Shown in pieces: positions 1-5,284 of a stretch of 20,415 nucleotides of DNA (positions are counted from its first letter, which is position 1; each line of letters begins with the position of its first letter). This DNA comes from Candidatus Bipolaricaulota bacterium. GTDB lineage: Bacteria > Bipolaricaulota > Bipolaricaulia > RBG-16-55-9. The notes under the pieces were generated by a model. It had not been told where the DNA came from and did no database searches. It saw only the letters and a program-made list of their open reading frames with translations. The position numbers and the translations under genes were made by a program. The stretch is taken from assembly GCA_027021605.1 (NCBI GenBank), contig JALUUA010000010.1, positions 1 to 20,415 of the forward strand, given 5' to 3'.

Positions 1-1094
1 AGCAGCAGGGGGGCGGGCACCGACCGTCCCCCGGCGGGGCCGGGAGCGGCGCGGACCGCCAGCCCGTGGGGGTCGTCCCCCAGCGGGACGAAGCGCGCCT
101 CCCGGCGATTGAGCGCGTCCACGACGGCCACGCCGGGGGTTTCACCCCCGCCCGCGGGGCCGCGCACCGCCACGAAGAGCGTCGAGCCGTCGGGCGAGGC
201 GTCCAGGAGGTCGAGCCCTGGACGCATCGCGAACTCGCCCTGGGCTCGAAAGCCCGCCCGCTCGTCGAACGCGAAGATCCGGACGCGCCCGTCCCGCCGC
301 CCGAAGACCCACACCGCCCCTTGGGGGGAGACCCATAGCCCGTGGGCGTCGTCCACGCCCGCGTCGGCCTCGAAGAGGAGCTCGTCGCGCTCCGTGTCGA
401 ACGCGTAGAGGCGATTGAGGGGCCGGCCGACGTTGGCGAACATCACCCGCTCGTCGGGGGCGTAGCGGGCGAGGCCGCAGCCGTTCTTCCCCGTGCTCTC
501 GAAGCGCTTTCGCACCTCCCCGCGGGCGACGTCGATCACCTCGATCCCGCCCGTGGCCGCGGGGTCCTCCGCCTCGGGGTCGCCGCCCAGCGTTATATAA
601 GCCTTGCGCCCGTCGGCCGTAAACAGCAGGCAGATGGGTCGCGTCCCCATCGGGATCGTCCGGCCCCGCTCGAACCGCCCGCGCCGGGTGTCCGTCAGGA
701 TCTCCGTGACGGTCGCCTCCCCCACGTTGACGACCAGGAGGCGCGTCCCGTCGGGGGAGGGCATGGGCGCGTGGGCCTTCGTCCCCGTAGGGATCTTCGC
801 GACGACCGCCTTGGTTTCCGCGTCGACAACGGCCACGGCCCCGGCGGCCACCAGCGCCACGTAGGCGTAGCGCCCGTCGGGGCTGAAGAGCACCATGTGG
901 GGCTTGCTCGTGGCGGGCTCCCCGTCCCCGTCCATCGGGATCTCCGCCTTCACGCTCAGGGTGGCCCCGTCGAGCACGAGCAGGCGATCCCCCTCCTGGT
1001 CGCTCACCCAGACCTCGAGCGCTTGGGCTTCCCCCTGGAGCTGTCCGCCGACGATCCCCGCGAGGATCAACAAGAGCGCCAATAGGGGTTTCAT
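1..1094 (-). CDS. Secreted YVTN-type beta-propeller protein (3' end beyond window)
   Basis: This reading frame stays open from an ATG at 1094 to the left edge, about 364 codons, so the C-terminus is missing. The N-terminus (MKPLLALLLILAGIVGG, cleavage probably after QGEAQA) is a signal peptide, so the protein should be exported. The rest is made of repeated blades of the type SPDGRYAYV...VVDAETK, with PHMVLFSPDG, FTADGRKAYI, DDAHGLWVSP and DDPHGLAV at blade starts. This is the pattern of the YVTN/lactonase-like seven-bladed propeller family. Such proteins often act as periplasmic scaffolds or binding proteins, and no catalytic function can be read from the sequence. The start lies 4 bases after the cupredoxin stop codon, so the two are almost certainly co-transcribed and translationally coupled. 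That ties the propeller to the copper-redox cluster. Family assignment is confident; the role is unknown. Confidence 0.85.
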   Translation of the reverse strand, partial: MKPLLALLLILAGIVGGQLQGEAQALEVWVSDQEGDRLLVLDGATLSVKAEIPMDGDGEPATSKPHMVLFSPDGRYAYVALVAAGAVAVVDAETKAVVAKIPTGTKAHAPMPSPDGTRLLVVNVGEATVTEILTDTRRGRFERGRTIPMGTRPICLLFTADGRKAYITLGGDPEAEDPAATGGIEVIDVARGEVRKRFESTGKNGCGLARYAPDERVMFANVGRPLNRLYAFDTERDELLFEADAGVDDAHGLWVSPQGAVWVFGRRDGRVRIFAFDERAGFRAQGEFAMRPGLDLLDASPDGSTLFVAVRGPAGGGETPGVAVVDALNRREARFVPLGDDPHGLAVRAAPGPAGGRSVPAPLL

Positions 1095-1098
1095 CGCG

Positions 1099-1527
1099 TC
1101 AGCCCTCCTCCCCCTCCCCTTCCTCGACGGTGAGCGTGCCGATCATCCCCCGCTCGCGGTGGCCGGGGATGGCGCAGTAGTACTCGAACTGCCCGGGGCG
1201 GTCGGGGGTGAAGCGCACGGTTGCCTTGCCCGTCCCGAAGCGGACGTTCACCCCCAGCTCGTCGATGGTGAAGGTGTGGGTTCCCGTAGACCGAATGTCG
1301 AGGACGACCTCCTCGCCGACGTTCACCGTAAGCGTCTTGGGGGAGAAGAAGAAGTTCCCCGCCCGCATCGCGATGGCGCCCTCCTCGGGGGTCCCGCCCT
1401 GCTGCCCTCCGCGCAGCGCCAGGAAGAAGACCCCCGCCAGGACCGCGATCCCCACGAGGATCCAGCCCACGGGCAGCTTGCTCCCCTTCCCCCTCGCGCC
1501 TTTGGCCGTGCCTTTCTTACCCGCCAT
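1099..1527 (-). CDS. Membrane-anchored blue-copper (cupredoxin) protein
   Basis: The 142-residue protein has a basic N-terminus, one membrane segment (about residues 19-38, VGWILVGIAVLAGVFFLAL) and a single cupredoxin domain facing the periplasm. The type 1 copper ligands are visible: His84 (GTHTF), then Cys118, His123 and Met128 in YYCAIPGHRERGM. The FSPKTLTVNVGE strand is typical of plastocyanin-like domains. It should be a one-electron carrier, or possibly a copper-binding subunit. The acidic tail (EEGEGEEG) is odd but short. The start is fixed by a strong AGGAGG site a few bases upstream. It lies 225 bases after the DUF3105-like gene and 4 bases before the propeller gene. Fold and copper site are confident; the redox partner is inferred to be the CuA protein of the same cluster. 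Confidence 0.92.
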   Translation of the reverse strand: MAGKKGTAKGARGKGSKLPVGWILVGIAVLAGVFFLALRGGQQGGTPEEGAIAMRAGNFFFSPKTLTVNVGEEVVLDIRSTGTHTFTIDELGVNVRFGTGKATVRFTPDRPGQFEYYCAIPGHRERGMIGTLTVEEGEGEEG

Positions 1528-1560
1528 CTCTTCCTCCTCTTCCTTTCCTTGTATTCCTTC

Positions 1561-1578
1561 AAGGCTTAGTCAAGCCTT
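1561..1578. repeat. Inverted repeat upstream of the cupredoxin gene
   Basis: AAGGCTT and AAGCCTT are separated by AGTC, giving a perfect 7-base stem with a 4-base loop. CTTAGTC also occurs twice in direct orientation (1565-1571 and 1576-1582). It lies about 35 bases before the cupredoxin start, where an operator or leader hairpin would be expected. No matched -35/-10 pair with normal spacing is visible beside it, so its role is open. Confidence 0.5.
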
Positions 1579-1606
1579 AGTCTTGTTCGATTCGGCTCCT
1601 CGTGGA

Positions 1607-1628
1607 GGGGAACGGCGCTGCGTTCCCC
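1607..1628. repeat. 8-base-stem hairpin between the DUF3105-like and cupredoxin genes
   Basis: GGGGAACG and CGTTCCCC flank a 6-base loop. A second perfect hairpin (GGGTGGG / CCCACCC, 1708-1726) lies closer to the upstream stop codon. Neither is followed by a run of T on the minus strand, so they are not classical terminators. RNA processing, stability or attenuation inside the operon is possible. Confidence 0.45.
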
Positions 1629-1752
1629 CGTGTATCCCTCGGGGATGAGCGTCCGGGGTTTCGGGCCCCTTTATGCGGCCCCGCTTGCGCTCCCGCTTTG
1701 TCCCGGTGGGTGGGCGCTCCCCACCCGGCTCGGGGGGATGGGGATATGGGGA

Positions 1753-2304
1753 TCAGCCCCTCTCGATGAACGCCCGGATCTTCCCCTCGTCCACCTCGTC
1801 CAGCGTCAGGATCCGCCCGTAGGCCGTGAGCGCGATCTTGGCGTCCATCTCGGGATAGGGGGCCATGTAGACGAACTCGTACTCCTGGGCGATCGTCGCC
1901 AGGCGATCCACCAGGTCCGGCGCGCACTCGAACTTCGCGCAGTTGAACTGGATCAGGATCCCCGGCCGCTGGCCGCCCATGCCGAGGGGGACGTGCTCAA
2001 GGATGTGCCGCTGGACGGGGAGCGGGATCGGCTCCGCGGTCGAGACCCGCTCCGCGGGGTAGCGCTCGACGTGCCCGATGACCGTGATCGGGGGGAGGAC
2101 CTTGGAGCGCTGGGACGGGGGGAAGGACGAGAGCCCCACCCCCACCACCACGAGGGCGATGGTGATCGCGCTGCCCACCGCCACGAGGACGTGCCAGCGC
2201 TGCTTGAAGTCCAACGTGCCCCGCCCGGCCTCCGACCGCTCCGCCCCCGGCTCCCGGGGGGGAGTTCGACGCTTCGCCCGCTTCTCACGACTCCGTTTGC
2301 CCAT
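1753..2304 (-). CDS. Membrane-anchored DUF3105-like protein
   Basis: The 183-residue protein has a strongly basic cytoplasmic N-terminus (residues 1-36), one membrane segment (about 37-59) and an extracytoplasmic domain. Its second half matches my memory of DUF3105: an ILEHVPLG block, a PGILIQF strand, then YEFVYMAPYPEMDAKIALTA and YGRILTLDEVDEGKIRAFIE at the end. The family has no known biochemical function. Two cysteines in FNCAKFEC (122 and 127) together with His100 and His104 could form a disulfide or a metal site. I do not recall that cysteine pair as a standard family feature. The start has AGGAGG about 10 bases upstream. It sits between a small membrane peptide and a cupredoxin, so a job in assembling or serving the copper redox proteins is plausible but only inferred. 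Confidence 0.82.
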   Translation of the reverse strand: MGKRSREKRAKRRTPPREPGAERSEAGRGTLDFKQRWHVLVAVGSAITIALVVVGVGLSSFPPSQRSKVLPPITVIGHVERYPAERVSTAEPIPLPVQRHILEHVPLGMGGQRPGILIQFNCAKFECAPDLVDRLATIAQEYEFVYMAPYPEMDAKIALTAYGRILTLDEVDEGKIRAFIERG

Positions 2305-2345
2305 AAACGTGATCCCTCCTTTGGATGCGCTCTTCGGGGTGCTTC

Positions 2346-2371
2346 AACAACGAAACGCGGGAAACGTTGTT
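2346..2371. repeat. Hairpin ahead of the DUF3105-like gene
   Basis: AACAACG and CGTTGTT form a perfect 7-base stem with a 12-base loop, about 42 bases upstream of the DUF3105-like start. It occupies the gap that follows the 76-residue gene. There is no T run after it on the minus strand, so it is better read as a leader or processing hairpin than as a terminator. Confidence 0.4.
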
Positions 2372-2408
2372 CCCCCTGCCCGCGGGGGGCGAGGGGGAGA
2401 CGGAGGGA

Positions 2409-2639
2409 TCAGCGCGGGGGTTTCTCCGGGAAGGTGGGGAGGACTTTGGGGGGTGGGAGGGAGAGCTCGACCGACAAGGCGGTCGCGCTCGAGTCGGGGG
2501 AGAACTCCCAAGTGGGGAGCAGGAGGGAGCAGCTGATGAGGAGCGGACAGGGATCGTGGGCGGTCGGGCTCGTCAACACCCAGAGCCCGACCACCAGGAG
2601 CATCCCGATCCAGGCCGCCTTCAGCCGCTTCCCCCGCAT
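2409..2639 (-). CDS. Small membrane or secreted peptide, unknown function
   Basis: Starting at the internal ATG at 2639 gives 76 residues with a basic N-terminus (MRGKRLK) and a hydrophobic segment (WIGMLLVVGLWVL, residues 10-22). A short Cys-containing stretch follows (DPCPLLISC, Cys31 and Cys37), then a Pro/Ser-rich tail ending PPKVLPTFPEKPPR. The frame is open upstream to 2711, but the ATG at 2639 directly precedes the membrane segment and has an AAAGG-like site in front. It lies between the CuA gene and the DUF3105-like gene on the same strand. I recognise no family. It could be a small oxidase-associated subunit or a lipid-exposed peptide. Its short length and simple tail leave some doubt that it is a real gene. 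Confidence 0.5.
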   Translation of the reverse strand: MRGKRLKAAWIGMLLVVGLWVLTSPTAHDPCPLLISCSLLLPTWEFSPDSSATALSVELSLPPPKVLPTFPEKPPR

Positions 2640-2724
2640 GTCCCCGCCTTTCTCCGCTTGTTGGGGTGGACCTCCGAACCGGAGCTTACCCGGCTCCGAG
2701 GCGTTGTGCAACTCCCCGAGAAGC

Positions 2725-3450
2725 TCAGCGCACGACGAGGGTGCCCGTCATGTCCGCGTGGCCGACGCCGCAGAAGTTCGTGCACAGAAACCGAAACTCC
2801 CCCGGGCGGTCGGCGACGAACTTGAGGACCTTGACGTTCCCCTCCGGCTCGTGGGGGATGATCACCTCGAGGTTGTAGCCCTCGAGGAAGAAGCTGTGGT
2901 CGAGGACGGAGGACCCGGCGTCGGCGGCCGGCTCGGCCCCCTCCTCGCCCATTCCGTGGGCCCCCTCCGCCTTCTCCGGGGAGGGGAGCTCGTCGTGCGC
3001 GGCGTCGTGAGCCATCTCCCAGGCGTCCTTGTACTTGGCCTCGAAGTAGGGGGCGAAGCGGGACTCGTAGCGCTCGTGGAGCTCGGGGTTGCCCGCAGCG
3101 TTGCGCAGCACCAGGGTGAGCTTCGTCCCCAAGGGGACGATAATCTGGGAGCCCTGAGCCCCGGGGGCGATCTCGGCGCGGACGCCCGGGGCCGGGCCGG
3201 GGTCGAGCACCTCGGGCACCCAGCCCCAGTGGAAGGCGTTGAGCACGACCGTCGCCTCGCCGACGGCTCCCTCTTGTGCGCCCTCCCGGGAGCCGATGGC
3301 GAAGAGGCCCCACCCGAAGGCCACTCCCAACACCAAGCCCAGCGCCAACGACAGCACGACCGCCTGCACGGTCGGCTTGCGCTCGCCCTTTCGGTTCCTG
3401 TTCCGGTTCCTGTCCGCGCTCGTTCGACCCTTTTCCTGCAGCTCGCTCAT
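2725..3450 (-). CDS. Membrane-anchored CuA protein, cytochrome c oxidase subunit II-like
   Basis: The 241-residue protein has a basic head with RNRNRNRKG, one membrane segment (about 27-52) and a periplasmic cupredoxin domain carrying a complete CuA site: His185 (LDHSFFLEG), then Cys223, Cys227, His231 and Met234 in CTNFCGVGHADM. The aromatic FHWGW (73-77) resembles the electron-entry patch of subunit II proteins. A single membrane anchor is typical of ba3/B-type oxidases, whose subunit II is only about 170 residues. The extra length here is a charged, His-containing insert at about 120-182, between the TKLTLVLRN strand and the first CuA histidine. The start at 3450 is set by AAAGGAGG seven bases upstream; the longer frame to 3516 lacks such a site. 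No subunit I is in the window. It may lie past the left edge, or this may be a free electron carrier. Confidence 0.88.
   Translation of the reverse strand: MSELQEKGRTSADRNRNRNRKGERKPTVQAVVLSLALGLVLGVAFGWGLFAIGSREGAQEGAVGEATVVLNAFHWGWVPEVLDPGPAPGVRAEIAPGAQGSQIIVPLGTKLTLVLRNAAGNPELHERYESRFAPYFEAKYKDAWEMAHDAAHDELPSPEKAEGAHGMGEEGAEPAADAGSSVLDHSFFLEGYNLEVIIPHEPEGNVKVLKFVADRPGEFRFLCTNFCGVGHADMTGTLVVR
3392..3415. repeat. Hexamer-based tandem repeat inside the CuA gene
   Basis: CGGTTCCTGTTC is followed at once by CGGTTCCTGTCC, two 12-base copies built of hexamers and differing at one base. They encode the alternating Arg-Asn stretch in the cytoplasmic head of the CuA protein. It is one of at least seven 6-base-unit arrays in the window. 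Confidence 0.8.
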
Positions 3451-3499
3451 CGTTGTTCCTCCTTTGCGAAATCGTCGGGGTGCGATCCTCCGGCGTGCT

Positions 3500-3518
3500 G
3501 CGTGCGCGTTCCGCACGC
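3500..3518. repeat. Leader hairpin upstream of the CuA gene
   Basis: GCGTGCG and CGCACGC pair perfectly over 7 bases around CGTTC, about 50 bases before the CuA start. A perfect 12-base palindrome, TCCCTTAAGGGA, lies further upstream at 3575-3586, and TCACCGAA is tandemly repeated near 3596-3611. These are possible regulatory elements of the copper cluster. I could not find a convincing -35/-10 pair here. Confidence 0.4.
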
Positions 3519-3668
3519 GCCTCTTAACCCTGCACGAAACGCCGTCAGGGTTGCCGTGTTCCCCTTACCGTGGTTCCCTTAAGGGACCTTCCTCTCACCG
3601 AATCACCGAATGAAGGGGGAAGCTTCAGCGGGGTGTGCGCCCGCTTTCCCTTGTCCGCTTGGGCTGGG

Positions 3669-3692
3669 CGGGGTAGGACAGGGCCTACCCCG
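3669..3692. repeat. 9-base-stem hairpin overlapping the stop codon of the first cluster gene
   Basis: CGGGGTAGG and CCTACCCCG flank the 6-base loop ACAGGG. The TAG stop of the small membrane gene (3685-3687) sits inside the stem. No T run follows on the minus strand, so termination would have to be Rho-dependent or partial. Alternatively it protects or separates two parts of one message. Confidence 0.5.
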
Positions 3693-3978
3693 GGAGGGCG
3701 CGGGGTGGGCGCTCCGGCGGCTCGGCGAAGAGGCCGGGGACGGGTCCGTCTGTCCCCCCAGCGCCCAGCTCCGCCGCCGGGGCGGCCGAAAGGGCGAGGG
3801 TCGGCCCCGCGGGGCCGCACTTCTCGCCCCCCTCGCCGGGGTTGTGACAGCAGGCTCCCTCCATCGCGATCGCCGGGACCCAAAAGCCCATCCCGCCGTG
3901 GAGGGCGATCCCCCCGAGGAGGATCCACGCCACCACGACAAGTCCCCTTCGCCACCGCGTCCGGATCGTTTCCGTCAT
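3685..3978 (-). CDS. Small Cys-containing membrane protein, unknown function
   Basis: The 97-residue frame encodes a basic head (MTETIRTRWRRG), a clear membrane segment (about 12-36, LVVVAWILLGGIALHGGMGF) and a short motif ACCHNPGEGGEKCG (Cys43, Cys44, His45, Cys53) that could bind a metal or form a disulfide. A Gly/Pro/Ala-rich tail follows. The start has no strong Shine-Dalgarno site, but a perfect TATAAT on the minus strand (4039-4044) lies about 60 bases upstream. It is the first gene of the copper-redox cluster on this strand, 235 bases before the CuA gene. I recognise no family. The membrane segment and cysteine motif support a real gene, while the low-complexity tail and weak ribosome site lower confidence. 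Confidence 0.55.
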   Translation of the reverse strand: MTETIRTRWRRGLVVVAWILLGGIALHGGMGFWVPAIAMEGACCHNPGEGGEKCGPAGPTLALSAAPAAELGAGGTDGPVPGLFAEPPERPPRALPG

Positions 3979-4038
3979 CGTCTGTGCATGCAGCGGGCGG
4001 AGCCGCCCGAAGCCTCCTTCGTCCTACGAGGGGTTCCT

Positions 4039-4044
4039 ATTATA
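4039..4044 (-). promoter_or_regulatory. Candidate -10 box (TATAAT) for the copper-redox cluster
   Basis: A perfect TATAAT on the minus strand in GC-rich sequence, about 60 bases upstream of the first small gene. A -35 at normal spacing is poor (GTAGAA at 17 bases), so it may need an activator or belong to another sigma class. The gap 3979-4130 shows no convincing terminator for dnaJ, only GC-rich pairing near 4076-4092. Confidence 0.38.
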
Positions 4045-4130
4045 GCGGGCCGCGGGGACCTTTCTACACTCGCCCCCGCCGGGGCCCCCCGATGCTCGTG
4101 ACTCGACGCTTACAGACGTTTACAAGGGGA

Positions 4131-5249
4131 TTACGAGGGACCGTCCTTCGGTTGCAGCTCCCGGTCCAGCTCCTCGAGGAGCTGGCGCACCCGGCGGGTT
4201 ACCCGCTTGGGGGTCTGGACCTTGACGGTGACGTACTGATCCCCGCGTCCGCGGCCGCGCAGATGCGGGATGCCCTTGCCCCGCAGCACGAACGTCTCCC
4301 CCGACTGGGTCCCCGGCGGGATCTTTAGCTCCTCTTCGCCGAAGAGCGTCGGCACCTTGATGGTGGCCCCCAGCGCGGCCTGCGGGAAGGTGATGGGCAC
4401 CTCGCAGTAGAGATCGTCCCCCTGGCGGGTGAAGACGTCGTGGGGGGCGAGCTCCACCACGATGTAGAGGTCCCCGGGAGGGCCCCCGTACAGCCCGGCG
4501 TTCCCCTCGCCCGTGAGCTTCAATCGGGAGCCCGTGTCCACCCCCGGCGGAACGTTAATGGAGATGCGGCTCTGCTCCCAGATGCGGCCCTTGCCGTCGC
4601 AGCGAGTGCAGGGTTCTTCAACGATCTCCCCGGTGCCCTCGCAGCGGCCGCACGTCTGGATGTTGACGAAGCTCCCCAGCATGGTGCGGCGGCGGTACTC
4701 CACCTGCCCGGCCCCGTTGCACGTGGGGCAGATCCGCACGTCCGTGCCGGGCTCGCGGCCCGTCCCGCCGCAGCGGTCGCACGGGACATACCGGGGGACG
4801 GTTACTTTCACCCGGGTCCCCTGGGCGGCGTCCTCCAGGGTCAAGCGCAGCTTGTATTCGAGGTCCTCACCGCGGCGGGCGCGGGTGCGCCTGCGGGTGC
4901 GGGTCCGGGTGCTGGGGCCCTCCCCGAAGAAGAGGTCGAAGAGGTCTTCCCAGCTCCCGAAGCCGAAGAACTCCTCGAAGGTCTCCCGCGCCCGGCGGAA
5001 GTCGCCCAGGTCGAAGTCGAAGCCCTGCTCGGGCCCCACGTGCCCAAAGCGGTCGTATTGGGCCCGCTTCTCCGGGTCCGACAGGACTTCATACGCCTCG
5101 GCGATCTCCTTGAACTTCTCGGCGCTCCCGCCGTCCTTGGCCACGTCCGGGTGGTACTTCTTGGCCAAGCGGCGGTAGGCCCGCTTGATCTCCTCCTGGG
5201 TTGCGTCGCGCGAGACCCCGAGGATCTCGTAGTAGTCCTTCTTCGCCAT
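4131..5249 (-). CDS. dnaJ: Chaperone protein DnaJ
   Basis: The 372-residue protein is a full type I Hsp40 that stimulates the DnaK ATPase and delivers unfolded substrates in the cytoplasm. The J domain (1-70) carries the HPD motif at 33-35 (KKYHPDVAKDG). A Gly/Phe-rich region follows (FGFGSWEDLFDLFFGEG). Four zinc repeats are intact: CDRCGGTG (157-164), CPTCNGAG (174-181), CGRCEGTG (200-207) and CTRCDGKG (214-221). The C-terminal substrate-binding and dimer domains end near residue 372, the usual length. Between the G/F region and the zinc domain lies an unusual TRTRTRRRTRARRGED stretch encoded by a hexamer array. The start is the MAKKDYYEIL methionine. It lies 35 bases after dnaK and is the last gene of the heat-shock operon, with a possible internal -10 in the gap. 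Confidence 0.98.
   Translation of the reverse strand: MAKKDYYEILGVSRDATQEEIKRAYRRLAKKYHPDVAKDGGSAEKFKEIAEAYEVLSDPEKRAQYDRFGHVGPEQGFDFDLGDFRRARETFEEFFGFGSWEDLFDLFFGEGPSTRTRTRRRTRARRGEDLEYKLRLTLEDAAQGTRVKVTVPRYVPCDRCGGTGREPGTDVRICPTCNGAGQVEYRRRTMLGSFVNIQTCGRCEGTGEIVEEPCTRCDGKGRIWEQSRISINVPPGVDTGSRLKLTGEGNAGLYGGPPGDLYIVVELAPHDVFTRQGDDLYCEVPITFPQAALGATIKVPTLFGEEELKIPPGTQSGETFVLRGKGIPHLRGRGRGDQYVTVKVQTPKRVTRRVRQLLEELDRELQPKDGPS
4875..4916. repeat. Seven-unit degenerate hexamer array in dnaJ
   Basis: Seven consecutive hexamers (GCGGGC, GCGGGT, GCGCCT, GCGGGT, GCGGGT, CCGGGT, GCTGGG on the plus strand) encode the Arg/Thr-alternating linker between the Gly/Phe region and the zinc domain of DnaJ. It has the same unit size as the other arrays in the window. 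Confidence 0.85.
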
Positions 5250-5263
5250 GGGGATCGCCCGCT

Positions 5264-5269
5264 ATTATA
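5264..5269 (-). promoter_or_regulatory. Possible internal -10 box (TATAAT) before dnaJ
   Basis: A perfect TATAAT lies in the 35-base dnaK-dnaJ gap, 14 bases from the dnaJ ATG, which would give a leader of about 8 bases. dnaJ has no clear Shine-Dalgarno site. No good -35 is seen at 16-18 bases. A secondary dnaJ promoter is therefore possible but weakly supported. Confidence 0.28.
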
Positions 5270-5284
5270 CTTGTACGCAGGCGC

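Noticed and set aside
1..1094. CuZ-type copper site in the YVTN propeller
   Set aside because: The visible histidines fit ordinary YVTN blade positions and the protein is incomplete. There is no support beyond resemblance of domain order.
1630..3582. Plus-strand open frame of 650 codons opposite the copper cluster
   Set aside because: It is antisense to four genes with clear domains and signal or anchor segments. Its translation is Arg/Gly/Pro-rich with no recognisable domain, as expected opposite GC-rich codons.
4062..4100. Terminator after dnaJ
   Set aside because: GC-rich self-pairing (GCCCCCGCCGGGGCCCCCC region) exists but no T run follows and pairing alternatives are many.
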